A stretch of DNA of 64,000 bases from Artemisia argyi (GCA_030686995.1 CM060706.1:145644731-145708730), one strand, 5' to 3'; numbered from the stretch's first letter, positions 35,037 to 48,125 are shown. The notes: generated by a model from the letters alone, not told the origin. Made by a program: numbers and translations.

Positions 35037-36323
35037 TAAACAGATAAGATAGTGTAGTTAAATTTTGTCACGTCTAAAGTAAAAGGAATTTCAAAATTTA
35101 AATTGCAATTTGGGTCAAACTTACAACGTGGCTCTGTGGAGATTCTTTTAACAGGACTTCTAATGGTATCATGTTTCTCATTTTCTCTTGTTCTTTGTCT
35201 TGGTATGTGTGCCTAACAATCTGCAATGGTGGGTTTATGTCGAAGAGCTCCATGTATCTATTGTAGAAATATGTAGATATAAGTATGCACGCTTATATAT
35301 TTATTGTATGTAAAATAAAATTTGTAGTATATGACATACTCTTGCCGATATTGTTCCAGTTCTGGAATCTTTGGATTAATGTAGTAATATGTTGTTGGTG
35401 TAGACTGGAGTTGCAAGGTGTTTCGGTATCTTGTAACACGACAGGAGCTTACAACTATAAGGATTGGTTTCTCTAGCGCATCGATCTCTTCTTTTTTAAA
35501 ACTTTGTGCAAGATCGTCCCATAGTGTCAGCTCAATGGAAGTTCGGCTGTGTTAATCAAGTGTTAGAAGGTACTATTTTTTCTAACAGAATTTGTTATGT
35601 ATAATTTATAAATACGTTATCAGAATCTACTTACTTTAGGTTCTGAATTTCAATTTTGCGGTTGACCATCTGGTTTCTATTTGGGTTTCCCCATTTCTCT
35701 TTTTCACCTGACCTCATATAGCATCCTATGTAATCTGCATATTATTAGATACATATTAGTTTATATATATGTGTGAATGTATGTTAGAGATTATAAAATA
35801 TGTGTGTATACCTGTAAGGACTGGATATTCTGTTCTGTTTGTGTCGTTTGGGTCAACCACTCTATATGGAAGCTGATTGTATCCAACAAAATCGAAATAG
35901 TAATTTGGAAATCCATCTGAAGGTATGGTGTCAAATTTGGTAAACCTCGTGAATGAAAGAGATGTTGTGTTTTCTAGCGTCTGTTGCCAGTTATATGTTG
36001 AAACACAACTGAATCTTGAAATTCGGTATGCTTTTCCGGGTATGAGGATCTTTGTAAAATGGTTTTTGTCATTGATGTCTGTGTTTGCTTGGATTGCATC
36101 TCCCTATTTACAGAAATGTCGCTATGATGATCATTTATATGAATAATGTTACTTAAAATTTTCCTTGGGGTCAACTGGTAAATACCTGTTTGTCTAGTAA
36201 AACTGCACGGTATCCCTTCTCTGTCACATTTGGTGGGTCTCTAGCCATCCATGATCTATAGACTTTTGCTTCTATGACTTTATCTCTATCTCTTGGCCGT
36301 AGGTTTCTGATATATGTTTGCAT
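33961..36323 (-). pseudogene. Helitron-encoded replication protein A (RPA70-like), damaged
   Basis: Exons recognised: 36186-36323 (MQTYIRNLRPRDRDKV..), 35812-36103, 35635-35734, 35340-35546, 35125-35257. These sum to 290 codons in frame and encode two OB folds (VTEKGYRAVLLDKQGDAI; IELTLWDDLAQSF). A zinc-ribbon exon ends at 34841 (WYYPSCTKCSNK...CKTHGPMDF), as in RPA DBD-C. Then come 34486-34771 (NFKAYITYGTATAMITFFW), 34333-34421 and 33961-34091, which ends in a basic tail KTKKKKA. RPA binds the single strand released during rolling-circle transposition. Damage: the 5' end of the zinc-ribbon exon is obscured by a T43-type run (about 34,998-35,035). The frame slips at an 8-base homopolymer (34,541-34,548), and a TAA interrupts the last exon. 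Confidence 0.75.
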
Positions 36324-36448
36324 TATCCTGTAAGGGTAAAGAAGACTGATATAATACATTGAACATAAAAAATAAAGATGTAGTATAGGAATGCAATATT
36401 GAGAATGCGTATGCATGTATGCATGTCACAAAAATAGACCTCTAAATA

Positions 36449-39400
36449 TCAAATTTGATTCAAGAAATCTTTATGAACTATGTTTTTCGTTGTGTCGGGT
36501 GGATGTTTGGGGTCTGGTGTCAAAAGAATTTTTAAACCATGGGGTGATGTTGCACGTGACAATGCAACATACAATTGCCCATGACTGAAAACTGATTGTG
36601 GAAGGTATACTCCAATTTTGCTTAAAGATTGCCCTTGACTTTTATTAATTGTCATAGCATAGCAAACTTTCACTGGGAATTGCTTGCATTTAAAGATGAA
36701 CGGGTAATTTGGATCCTTGTGGGTTAACGGGATTCTTGGAATGTAAACTCTTTCACCAATTCTTGTGCTTGTAATAATTTCAGCTTCAATGAGTTTTGAG
36801 TAAAGATTTGTAACAATCATCCTTGTGCCATTGCAGAGTCCACCTCCCAGATTCATGTTTCGCATCATCATAATTGGAACACCAATCTTGAGCTTAAGAA
36901 TATTCGGTGGCAATCCTGGGAACTTGAAAGTGTTCAAGTATTCGGGTGGATATAACATCTCAGTTGTAGCACCGTCTCTTCCAACAGGCATTGCTTCATC
37001 TGAACTTATGTATTCTGCAATTTCTCCTTCAATGTTGAATAAGATTTTGTCATTTATTGCTTCTGCTATGTCATTCTTGGGGCAAACAATTGCTTTTTCT
37101 TGTAGAAGTTGGGCGGTCGGGTTTTTCAATGTTTGTTCATCGTAGATAAAATCAATTAGTGCTTGAATGCCGTTGTCGTCGTCTGGTATTAAATACTGAT
37201 GTGGAATTCTAACCCAAGAAGCATCAGTTGGGTCTTCTTCATCTGGCTCACCAACTTTTCCGTCACCTATGTCGAGTAGCCATGAACAGAAATCACGTAC
37301 CATGTTCCTTTCGTTTGGACTAAGTTCTGCTTTAAGAACTCTCATGTTCTGTTTAAGCCTGAACACCTTAAAATGCTTCCACAAATCTGATTTAGCAATT
37401 GATGATCCAATTATCTGCATCTTTGTACCTTTTTTTTTAACCAGCAATGTTTGCCTGAAGTCACCACCTAACATAACCGGCTTTCCACCAAATAATTGAT
37501 CTGGATTATTCAGAAGATCTCTCAGAGTTCTATCTAGTGCTTCAAAACACCGACGGTCGTTCATGGGCGCCTCATCCCATATGATCAAGTCTGTTTGATT
37601 GAGTAGGCTCGAAAGGATTGTATTTTTTTTATCTGGCACATTGATTGATCGGTTAATTCCAGCGGTATCTTGAATCTTGAATGCGCTGTACGGCCAGATG
37701 GTAGCAGCAAGGAGGCAATTCCTGAGGATGCAACGGCAAGCACAATCTTTCCTTCTGATCTTATAGTATTAATGATCGTTTTCCAAAGGAAAGTTTTCCC
37801 TGTTCCACCATGGCCGTAGACAAAAACCAATTGTTGCTCTTTCTTATTGCATGATTGAATTATCAGGTCATAAATATGACGCTGCTCCTCGTTAAGTTTG
37901 ACTATTGCTCTTGCAACTTCCTCCCTTAGCTCTTCGCGATTATAGTTTTTTTATTCCATCAATAGTCTGTTCTGCAATTGATCAAGTAAATGCTGTAGAG
38001 GCATTGAGAAACCGAATTCTTTCACTGATCTTGAACAGCTATTCATTATGACCTCTATTTCAAAGAGAATGTATTCTTTGACCTCTGGGTCATTCAAATG
38101 AAGGTTCCTGACACCACTCGTCTTTGATGCTTTTGCTGCGATGTCGTCTTTCATGCATTGCCAATGCCTTTCCCAAAGCCTAAGGGGTTCTGCAACTTCA
38201 TAATACATTAGAATATGCGCGAACATGGCATGTAATTCTATTGCTGATGCGGACATGGATGCTTCTTGCAAGGCTATGTCCCATTCCTTGTCATCATCAA
38301 GGAGGCCCATAGCCTGACATGCTGCACGGTATGTAGGGAGCACAATATGGTTGACTGTTCGAACTTCAATAAACGATCGATAACCTTTTTGATGTCCCAA
38401 TAACATGCGGAAATAAAATAGCTCTCCTACAGCTGGGTGCACGTACACTAACCTTCCAATTGAGTATTTTGTTTTAATCGTTCGCCGTTTCCATATCTTT
38501 TGATCTTCGTACCAAGCATATTTAGTAGGGAAGTCTAAATACGTTAAATTGCGTCCATCTTCAAACAACCTATTGTATGTAAACCACTCTGTAAGTGTTG
38601 TTAGCTTCCTCCCATCATCTGCAACAATATGGACCAATGGTTCTGAGTCACTAAAAGTAATCTGTTGCATATCTTGAAGATGTACGACGAGTATTTGAAC
38701 CGCTGGTTCTCTATGATGAATCGGGAAATCAAGTATCCGCCAACATGATTCATGTGGACAGAGGAACCGTCCATCAATGAAATTTTTTATTTCATCAACG
38801 TGTATCTTAGGAGCAGATGATGATGGTCCGGGATCACCAATCGGTCTTACAATACGCGCTGCAATTCTATCTGTGCCTTTAGAGATATACTTGAACAAAT
38901 ACTTTATCAACATGCTCCACCCACAATATTCAACGTTAATGTGAGCGTGGAACATTAGACAAAGTAGTCGGTTATATGGTACCACGTATGTGTTATCTAA
39001 CTTGAGTTCACCCTTTGGTAAGTATTGTCACTCCATTTTTTTGGATAGTTTTTGCTGCAAATACCCTCTTGCATACATGGAGCTTTTGGATTAGCATTTC
39101 CACACGGACCATGCGTCATCATATCAGCAACAACTCTGTAGGCATCCGGGTCAGTTGTTTTGTCGGGCAATTCAGCCGAAATGAAGTTGTCTACTTCCTC
39201 GGGACCTTTTATTATGTCGTTACTGTCAACCCATAAGAGCGTGTGACAATGCGGGAGTCCACGTTTTTGGAACTCAATTGTGTATAGAACTGCATATTAA
39301 AACAGTAGTAAGTAATAGTATGGGATACGTTTGCCTAAAATTAGTATTAACTGTTTAGTTATTGTTGGGAAGAGTATAGTTATTAAATTAGTATATACCT

Positions 39401-42400
39401 CCGGTACAACGGCCAAACAAATCCTGTTCCTTCAGTACTTTCACAAAGTCTTCAACCTTTTGCTCGAAAACACGGCATATGACATCAGCTCTGTCTGACG
39501 GTGTGAGTCCTGGATAGTCTGCCATTCGTCGTTTTATCTCTGGCCAGTTGACATTACATGTGAATGTAATAAAAAATTGTGGGTTTCCAAGAACTCGACA
39601 TATGGCAAGAGCATCCAAATAATGGTTGTACATGTATCTTGGACCGCCAGTGAAGCTTGAAGGAAGTATAATTCTTTGACCTATATCATTTCCGAAATGA
39701 TCGCCTCTTGACATTGCATCACAGATACCTGAAAGGTAGTCACTTCTCAGCCGATTTTGCTTTGCTCTTACAAAATCCAATCTTTCTTGTTCAAGGGTAC
39801 AATATACGACCACGACATATTGTTGAAACAACCTTCCACCTCTAAAGAGATGCCCAAACTGATTTACACGGTCGTGTAATTGGTACTTATAATACATATT
39901 CATAGATACCTTCGTCCACTTTCTTTTGCCAGTGATATCTTTTAATGTTAGATCTGTATTGTAACCGGGCTGACCATATACAAAAAGTAGCGGAAACTGG
40001 AGAGACATGTATGAGCTATGAAGTTTGTTGATTCTCTTGGGCTGCCTGTCTTTGTACACTATAATCATGTCAAAATCTGTTTGGTTGTTTGTATCAGGTT
40101 CAAATACGATTGCTCCAAGAGTATTGGAAGAAGGTAGCTGATATTCTCTAGATGCCACGACATTGTAAAGTTGTATCTTGAACTCAGGTACATTCCCTTC
40201 ATTGCATTTATCTCTTGCTATCCTAAAAACCTGGACCAACTCATTGTGTTCGTTAAGTATTTGTATCAAAGCTTCGACGATCTACGCCTCAAATTACTCC
40301 TTTCTATACCACCAAAAGGCTCCATCCTGTGTTTAACTTCATTTTGTGTATCATACACATACATTTGCATAAACCTAGGGTCTTTGTCATTCTCAGGACA
40401 AAGTGTCCCTATCCAATGGTGTATTTCGCCGGATATTTTGAACACATATGGAGCTCTTCCATCATTGACTGAGTCATCAATTTCTGCACCAGTTGATGTC
40501 ATACTAAACATTTGGTTATATGCACGGATGTTGTCTAAGAAATGCTTATCTCTGAAAAGTTCTTTCAAATACGGTGGCGGCTCTACTTCTCTCCTAAGAT
40601 AAAGTTGTCCTCCCGTACAGCATTTACCATATCTTAATTTACCGCGTTGAGGATGGCTTTTCAACCTCTCTCCGTACCAGAAAGTTGCGTCACAGTATTC
40701 ACAGACACATTCACAATCACCTAAGTCAATATATAAATCTGAGACACCTGCAAATTTATTTTGAAAATTTTTTTATCAGCAATATGTGTTTAGTAAAAGT
40801 AAAGTATGAAATTGCATGTGTTATCCTTTTTATTTATTGTTTTTTATGGTTTGTTTCTTCTTTTCTTTTTTCTTTTTAATTATTATTTTTTTATTTTTTA
40901 TTTATTTTTTTTAATTTTTAATTTGTATGGGAACATTATTGTTTTTCATACCTTAGTAGCTTGTCGATTGTTAGATGTTAATGGTGGTCTGGTGTGTGTC
41001 CTTTGTTGATAGCCAAGTCGTGTATCTTTTCGTGTTCTGTTCTGTGAATTGTTTTGTGACACTGATGGACATCTGTCAATTGTGTTTGCACTTGTGCCAG
41101 CTGTAGCTACAATTTTTTTGGTTTTTCATTAGCGTAAAGCAACATATGCTTATATCCTAGGTTATGAGAACATTATTGTTTTTGATACCTTCAGTAGCTT
41201 GCCGATTGTTAGACGTTAATGGTGGTCTGGTGTGTGTCCTTTGTTGATAGCCAACTCGTGTATCTTTTCGTATTATGTTTCGTGAATTGTTTTGTGACAC
41301 TGATGGACATCTGTCAATTGTGTTTGCACTTGTACCAGCTGCAGCTACAAATTTTTTGGTTTTTCATTAGCGTAAAGCGATACATGCTTATATCCTAAGT
41401 TGATAAAAAAATTGAATGAACATTGTTGGTGGGTTACCTTGAAAGTCGAACGAAGTTGTGGTGGGCTGAGCCATAGAATAAGGTGTCTTATGTGTAGTGT
41501 TTTGAGACTCAACAGCTGGTCTTTTACCGTTACGTTCAACGAAGCCTGTAAAACGGAAGAAAGCATGTTTTAATTGTAAATGCGTAGTTGTCAGTCGCAA
41601 GTGATTTGCTTCATCTCTTTTTAATTTTTATTTATTCATCTATTTTTGTTTTAATTTTTTTTACCTTTGTTAATTTACTTTATTTAATTTTATTTATCAA
41701 AATATTTTTTTCTGGTACCTGTGTCATAACTGTTTGGGCTGTCATTCGATGACCGTCTTTTGCATCCTCTTGTAGGTGCATGCAACACTGTTGGTTGTTG
41801 TACTATTTCTTTTCCACGTTCTTGGGTTATGAGACTGGCCCTTACATCTTGGATGTTAAGACACCGTGTGCACACAGTTGCGTCTTGCCATGAAAGAATA
41901 GTGTTGCTTTCAGCATTCCGACATTTCAAGCATACAGGCTTGCCTCTATGTATAAAGAAACCTGTGACAAAAAAGTAATGTGCGTCATTCCATGGGTGAG
42001 GCCGACGTTGTTACTAAAATAGTTCTGACACATATAACTTTGTTAAAAATCGTTACCTTGTTTGTCGTTAGAAAATTCCTTTTCACATGTGTCTGACCAT
42101 TTCTCATAAGGGTTTGCAATGCGCTGATCTTGTTGTGTATGAGAGAAACTGCCATGACTTTCATTGTTGTTTAATATGCCTGTATATATAATAGGAGTTA
42201 GTCTAGTTGAAGCCGAAACGTATACATGAAAAAAATTAATGGTCTGACCTTTCTGTTTTTTGCTGCCGTCAAATGTAGCTTCATTTATCGCGTCGGCTAT
42301 ACATATATGGTTATTGTAAGTGGGACTATACAGATTTCCTGACCCACATGCATAAAAAGTCTGTTGTTGCTGAAGAGGGTGTATGTCTTGGTTTAGTTTG

Positions 42401-42546
42401 TTAAATGCGGTTTGTTCATTGATTGCAGGCAGGCATCCTTTAACAGGATTTTCTCTCACATGATTGGTTATCGGCTGCTGATATCGTGAGCGGCTTTCAC
42501 AGAAGTTTTGTTGTTCTATGCCAGGTAATTCAATAGACTTTTTCAT
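36449..42546 (-). pseudogene. Helitron RepHel transposase (HUH nuclease plus Pif1-type helicase), damaged
   Basis: Exons: 42249-42546 (starts MKKSIELPGIEQQ), 42057-42179, 41719-41961 (zinc finger CLKC...CTRC), 41438-41545, 41189-41344, 40952-41106 (a duplicate of the previous exon), 39399-40747, then 36449-39289. The Helitron-like N domain carries CEYCDATFWYGERL, the motif FFITFTCNVNWPEI, the HUH motif LPHCHTLLW (near 39,258) and the tyrosine motif IKYLFKYISKG. The helicase has Walker A (GHGGTGKT), Walker B (LIIWDEAPM), GGDFRQ and a C-terminal INKSQGQSL...YVALSRA. Lesions: a one-base loss near 40,280, a deletion/frameshift near 39,005, a TAA at 37951-37953, and an A8 run short by one base (37,623-37,630). 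The catalytic motifs are intact, so decay is recent. Confidence 0.85.
40935..41405. repeat. Tandem duplication of about 235 bp containing one RepHel exon
   Basis: The segment cattattgtttttcatacctt...agtagcttg...tttttggtttttcattagcg occurs at about 40,935-41,167 and 41,168-41,405. Each copy contains an exon coding for TSANTIDRCPSVSQNNS and its splice sites. The copies differ at about 15 positions. Confidence 0.85.
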
Positions 42547-43705
42547 ATGTACCCCGTATTGAGTATTAAGGTAAGAGTAGTAATTTTCACTCTGGTTTTA
42601 TGATTTGGCCATTGTAAATATATAATAGACACAATATTTCAACACAAAGTTCAATATATTTAAAGATATATGCAATAAATGTTCATCATTAGTATGCAAT
42701 AAATGTTGTTGAGTAGCAGGGTTCAAAAACCTTGTTTTTTTTAATATATGCATACTGAAACAATTAGTAAAGAATGTAGAATCTTAAAACATATTAAATG
42801 TAGGAACAAATTAACAAAAAAATAATAATAATAATAAATAAAAGCAGCCACAATTTGCAGGTACCTGGACAAAGAAGACGCAGCAGATCAAGTGTTGTTA
42901 ATATGGAAACCTGCATGAAGAGAAGGCCAAATGAAGTAAAGAAGTGTAAAAAAAACAAAGGAAAACTATATAGCATGCAAGAAAGACAAAGCAGATGTGT
43001 ACAAAACATGTGGAAAGCAAAGATTCTGTAATTTTTTTTGTTTCTTATTGGTTTTCACCAAACAGCAATGGTTGTTGTGGTTGACAAAGATTAGGATAAG
43101 TTTTGGTGGTATTTGCTAAGGTATAAGAAATCTGTGGGCAGTTTTAGATGGTAATAATAGCAGCCACATGTACTAATACATAGGATGAAATAAAACGGGG
43201 TGCTCTTACACGACTGTAGATGCAAAACGGTACGGACTTAGTCCCTTGTAGCCAATGGATGTTGCACACAATGCCCACTACCAACAGTTGGGTAGTACAC
43301 CCTTTGACAAACAACAAATGAAAACCACAAAAAGGCCCGTATAACATCCGTAATTATTTACTGTTCACTATAACTGTACACGTGTTTCTTTGTAAGAGCA
43401 TGCCTGGGGTTTATAATATAGTATAATTAATTTTAGAGACAAGATGTTGAAAGGTATATTAGTGATAACATAAAAATGAAACAAAAGCAATAAATAGCAT
43501 ATCTCAACAAATCCGTTAACTTCGTAACGAAAACCTTCCTTCAAACGTTATACAAAAATTGTGTATCGATTTTATTGGTTTATACCAAAAATTGTTCGAA
43601 ATGAATATCAGACTTAAATTGGCTATGGCGTAACACGCGACAACCAACTTACTCGTTCTTATTACATCTAACCTAAAATCCTAAATAGTTGATCACTAAA
43701 ACAAA

Positions 43706-44281
43706 TTATTATATATAATACAATCAGCGGGCTCAAAAAAACAACCACTGTAGCACAACAGTAGCCACAAACACTGTAGCATAACAGTAACTGACGGTCG
43801 TTAGTTACTTAACTACTGTTAACTAACGATCGTTATCTTTAACATTTTTTAAAAAAATCCGCACGAAATTGGTCCTTCATCTTAGAGGTTCGTTACAAAT
43901 TTAGTCCTATCATAATTTACAAAATTGGTCATTCATGTTATACATCCATTGCAAAGTTAATCCTTGGTCACTAACTTGATGTTAAGTAGCTAACGACCGT
44001 TATCTTTAACAATTTTAAAAATAATTCATACGAACTTGGTTCTTCATCTCAGAGGTTGTAGATTTAGTCCTCGCATAATTTACATAATTAATCATTCATG
44101 TTATACATCCATTGCAAAGTCCGTCGTTGGTCCTTTATGTTATACTCATGTTGCAAAGTCAGTCCTTGATCACTAACTTCGCAATTAAACGCTAACGTTA
44201 GGACACGTTCCGCAAAAAATTTAAAAAATCTTTACAATAATTTTGCATTTAAAATGCATGCGACAACGCGTGCCTTTAATA
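43706..44281 (+). mobile_element. Small Helitron-like element next to the large one
   Basis: The 3' side carries a 7-bp hairpin (gcatgcg acaa cgcgtgc, about 44,251-44,268), then ctttaatacaag and TT, which fits a decayed Helitron end (CAAG for CTAG). The body contains cactgtagcac and gttagttac-type fragments similar to those in the 9.9-10.4 kb element. The left end is guessed at the AT-rich ttattatatataatac. No coding capacity. Confidence 0.35.
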
Positions 44282-44549
44282 CAAGTTATCTACAACTCTA
44301 CGAGGTATTATATAATCAACAGTAATAGGTGTTATTGAATTGAATAAACCATTCTTGAAAATCGAGTTGACATGATTTCTAGTTGATTATGTTAGACTAA
44401 AGCCATGATCAAGTAACGCCATTAGACTGATTAACTTATTATATGCACAACTCCAATAATGTGAAGCACCTAATACACTAAAATGACTTTATATCAGCTT
44501 AGTTGATATGTGCCAAATTTTGCTCCGAGCTAACAAACAAATTGTCGCT

Positions 44550-44583
<34 letters not shown>

Positions 44584-45099
44584 AAACTTTTAACCAAGTA
44601 CATTTTGGTCCGAACTAAACCAGTACTCTCTCCAACAAGACTAGTATCGCATTTAGTCCGGCACGTCGTGCATGAGCATCATAAATATAGCATAACATAT
44701 TACAATAGTTGTCTCTACCCCATACGAGATACACTCTCTGTACACACTGCTTAATATATTATAGCTATAGGTATTTCCATTTCAACCAAAAAAAACAAAC
44801 AATAGTTCAATTTTCAACCCTTAAAAGTGAATGCATATACCCATCATAGTATAGAAGTTCTGAAAACCCTAGTGGGAAACCCCCGAGAACTTCTTAATTC
44901 AACCAGCAGTTTCACAAGGCCGTGATGAGAAGGTGGTTTGACCTGTGACTCGTATCCAACTCAACCTTCAACAAGATAAACTATGTACAATGCCTGTCTT
45001 CTCTGAGTTGCATACACAAACCCATTCACCCATTTCGAGACCATCTTGTATAGTGTTTTATATTTATAAACAAATTACCAATCAATCAGGTATGCAAGA
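44282..45099. other. Downstream flank of the PP2C gene
   Basis: No conserved coding sequence. An A-run of about 32 lies at 44,550-44,581. The part next to 45,100 is probably the PP2C 3' UTR. Confidence 0.4.
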
Positions 45100-48000
45100 T
45101 CAGGGAGAAAAGTCAGCATTATCTGAATTGAAAGTGAAAATATCCAGAGGGGTGGTAATGCAGTCACTATTATTATCGTTTTGGAAGTTACTGATCCCAT
45201 TCGACCAACCTTGATCGTGATTGAGGTATAAAACCACCACCGTAATATCATCATGAAAATGTCGCCTCACCCCCTTTTCGATTCTCTTTATATCATCGTA
45301 TCTCATCTCTCTTTTTTTAGCTGCAACCTCTATTGCTGCTCGTATTAATCTCTTTGCTATTCCCTGAAAGAAATGAAAGCCCACGTAAAGCGTTAACATG
45401 ACTTGGTATTAAAGGTTACAATTTTCACCAATTTACTTATAAATGGGTTGCTTTGGGCTATAATAAACCTTAATGAATCAAGTTGGATAAATATAAATAG
45501 CTTCAAAAAAAGGGGCAATTTCATATCTCCCCTCCTAAATTTTGGAAATTTCATATGTATCTAAACATGCTTTCAAAACACTGTACATTATGCATTCAAT
45601 GGGTGTACTTTGGGTATATATGAAATTAAGTACTATGAAAGTAGGGGGAGATGAAATTCATCCTAAAAAGAAAACATGTCGAACAGGTCAAGCAGGTTGA
45701 AAGTTATCCCATGTGTATTAATGCATACAATCTTCTACATTGTTTCATTCAAATATTCAGATTGTTCTTGTAATAATGCAAATTTTGTATTGATATAACA
45801 GACCAGTTATTTATAAAACTTTGGACAAAAAGATGTGTTGAGGTCAATTCACTCTGGCTAGGCCTGTTTCTACCTGCACTAATAATGTGCCCATTTTGAC
45901 CCGTAACCCAGTCCACCAATTTTATCATCTCTACTTGATATTCCCAAACCTCAAAAAGAAACTCAAAGAAAACATGACAAAGAGTAGTAAGTCTAGAAGG
46001 TTACATTTCTTGGATATTTATGAACGATTTCAACAACAGCCTCATCACTGAGTTGTTCCCACAGGCCATCTGAAGCAAAAATTACGAACAGGTCTTGTGG
46101 CCTCAGCTTGCGAGTCAATATTGATGGCTCTGCTGACATGACAGCTCTTCTTAAGGGTATGGGAGATGCATACTGCTGGAAGAGAGGATTTCTATTAAAC
46201 TCAGGTTTCTTCAGGTAGACATCTCCGATGGATCTTGATACCTGATCACAGACCTTGTAAGAGATATATAAAAGTACTTTATGCAGAGGGAATTTCACTT
46301 ATATACATTATATCTTTACTGAATTGATTACTCTGATAGTTTTTCTATAATCACGATAGAGGTGGCAATTTTGTGGGACGATTCAGGTTATGTTTTATTT
46401 TTGAGGGGCCAAACAGGCAGAATTAAAAATACAGCTAAAAAGGGAACAAGATAAACGGGCAAAAAGTCTCCCAGAGTATATTCTTAAAGCTTAAAACCTC
46501 CTAAGTTATTTTTTGCAGTCATTCAATAAAAGTTTAAATTGGGAGTAGATGTGTTTTGGGTCAAACCCAACCAACCCGTTTCAGCTCTTACAAAAAGTTA
46601 CCCGTTACCTCATAAGACCTAAGGATCAAGTTTAACATCAACACTTTACAAAAAGTTACCCGTTACCTTGTCAACAGCGAAAACAGCATCAATCAAATGA
46701 TAAAGTAACATAACAGAAATGCAAGAAACTAATACCTGAATAATGCCTTTTAACCTCCAGACCCCACGGGTATACACAACAATATGTGCATCGTCAGGAT
46801 GAAGGGCCTTAACCTCATTTCTCACCTCCTCAACCCCAACATTATGGTCAGTTGACAACCGCTCTGCCACAACGGTTGATGAATTAGTCATCTTGCCACC
46901 AGATACTTGCCGACCAAGCACGGCCCTTGAATCTCCAAGATTTGCCACAAAAAGAGTACCATTTGAGATCACACCCACAAGACAGCATGAACCTACTGAT
47001 ACAATCTGAGGTCTATCCAGCCACGATTCTTTTACCAAATGTAGGAAATCTGTTTCAGTTGCATTAAATGCCTTTTCTATCACATCTTTGGACACTCCAC
47101 CATGTTCAGCAGCAAACTCTGAGATATTAATATGGATGGTCAATTAATGGTCATCTGTAGGTCACAGATACAATAGAATAACTCATGAGAAATCTGGAAA
47201 GGTACTTTTCGCTCTGAACCACTTTCGCTTTGCTTTTTAGACTTCATATTAGCAACTGATATATAATCTCATTAACTCATTAGATACAGATGCATATTTC
47301 ACTTTCGAGAGTTAATTTTCAAAATTCCAAGTTCAACTATATAATAACCTAAGGATTTTAGCCACCGCTATAAAGCCACTTCTTGTGCAAAATTGTAGCC
47401 ACCAATATAATAACCTAAGGATTGTGATTTAAAAAATAGAAACGTAGAAGTTAACACAATTACCCAAAGTTAGATAAAAAATTAGACTTATCCCGATACA
47501 ACTGACCTATTACCGTAGTATTCGGGCCTGTTTGGCTAAGCTTATTAAACGTAAGCTCATTTGGGCTTATTTTTTATAAGCTCCAATTTTACGGCTTATT
47601 TTGAGACTTGTCAGCTTCTATAAGTTATAAACTTATAGAAGCCGACAAGTCTCAAAATAAGCCGTAAAATTGGGGCTTATAAAAAATAAGCCGAAATTTC
47701 CCTCAAAATAAGCCACAAAATTGGAGCTTATCAAAATAAGCCGTAAAATTGTCCTCTTAAAATCATTTCAGCACTAGTATGATATGAAAAATCTTAATTT
47801 CTAAGAATATAAAATTTCACACAATATATATAAAAATAAAAAAATAAAAAAATAAAGAGTTTTGAGATGATAGTGCGTGCATACTTTGTAAGTGAGGAAA
47901 GAGATGATTAGAAATGAATCTAGAAGCTTCAAAACCACCATGACCATCATAAACACCAACGAAAGTAGCGTTAGGTGACGTCATGACTTGACCTTGATCT

Positions 48001-48125
48001 TCAAGAGTTGAATTAGCTTGAACCACCCCAATGGAGTATTCACCGCCTGACGCGTCCGTGGTCCATAACAGACCGTCGCTACCTCCACTGCCGAAACAGC
48101 GCTTGTAACATGACTCCAGGATCAT
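45100..48125 (-). CDS. Protein phosphatase 2C, clade-D type, 374 aa
   Basis: A metal-dependent Ser/Thr phosphatase. Exons 47885-48125, 46736-47118, 46005-46241 and 45100-45363 are GT-AG and sum to 1,125 bp in frame. The start is the first ATG ([12 protein letters not shown]). Metal-binding and family motifs are all present: [64 protein letters not shown] and [11 protein letters not shown]. The gene layout, the [14 protein letters not shown] segment and the length fit plant clade D. In Arabidopsis that clade dephosphorylates plasma-membrane H+-ATPases and is inhibited by SAUR proteins; that role is inferred from the family. Introns hold two MITE-type insertions (45,513-45,660 and about 47,520-47,765) that leave splice sites intact. 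No lesions seen. Confidence 0.93.
45513..45660. mobile_element. 147-bp foldback MITE, copy 2, in PP2C intron 3
   Basis: ggcaatttcatatctcccc and ggggagatgaaattcatcc are inverted ends. The centre (ctgtacattatgcattcaa...tttgggtatatatga) matches the copy at 28,761. Confidence 0.65.
47520..47765. mobile_element. Foldback MITE in PP2C intron 1
   Basis: gggcctgtttggctaagctt starts a block in which ataagctccaattttacggcttattttgagac and its complement face each other around ctataagttataaacttatag. The 'tgtttggctaagctta' end is typical of plant hAT-like MITEs. No target duplication resolved. Confidence 0.55.

Larger units (their letters stand above)
31102..43439 (-). mobile_element. Large Helitron (about 12.3 kb) with RepHel and RPA genes
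   Basis: On the minus strand the element carries, in order, RepHel (42,546-36,449) and RPA (36,323-33,961). Its 3' end (31,131-31,102) is a GC hairpin (CCCGC...GCGGG), then ctacccagCTCG, and then T. The 5' end is placed near 43,439, where the minus strand reads TCTCTAAAATTAATTATACT, which fits the TC start and AT-rich 5' end of Helitrons. This boundary is tentative. Helitrons are rolling-circle transposons that insert between A and T without duplication. The terminal CTCG differs from the usual CTRR. Two small ORFs lie on the opposite strand between RPA and the 3' end. Confidence 0.7.

Noticed and set aside
36825..37145. Plus-strand frames across the RepHel helicase
   Set aside because: Shadows of the conserved minus-strand helicase sequence.
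42794..43347. Hydrophobic minus-strand frames upstream of RepHel
   Set aside because: No conservation recognised; they lie in the AT-rich 5' part of the Helitron and look fortuitous.
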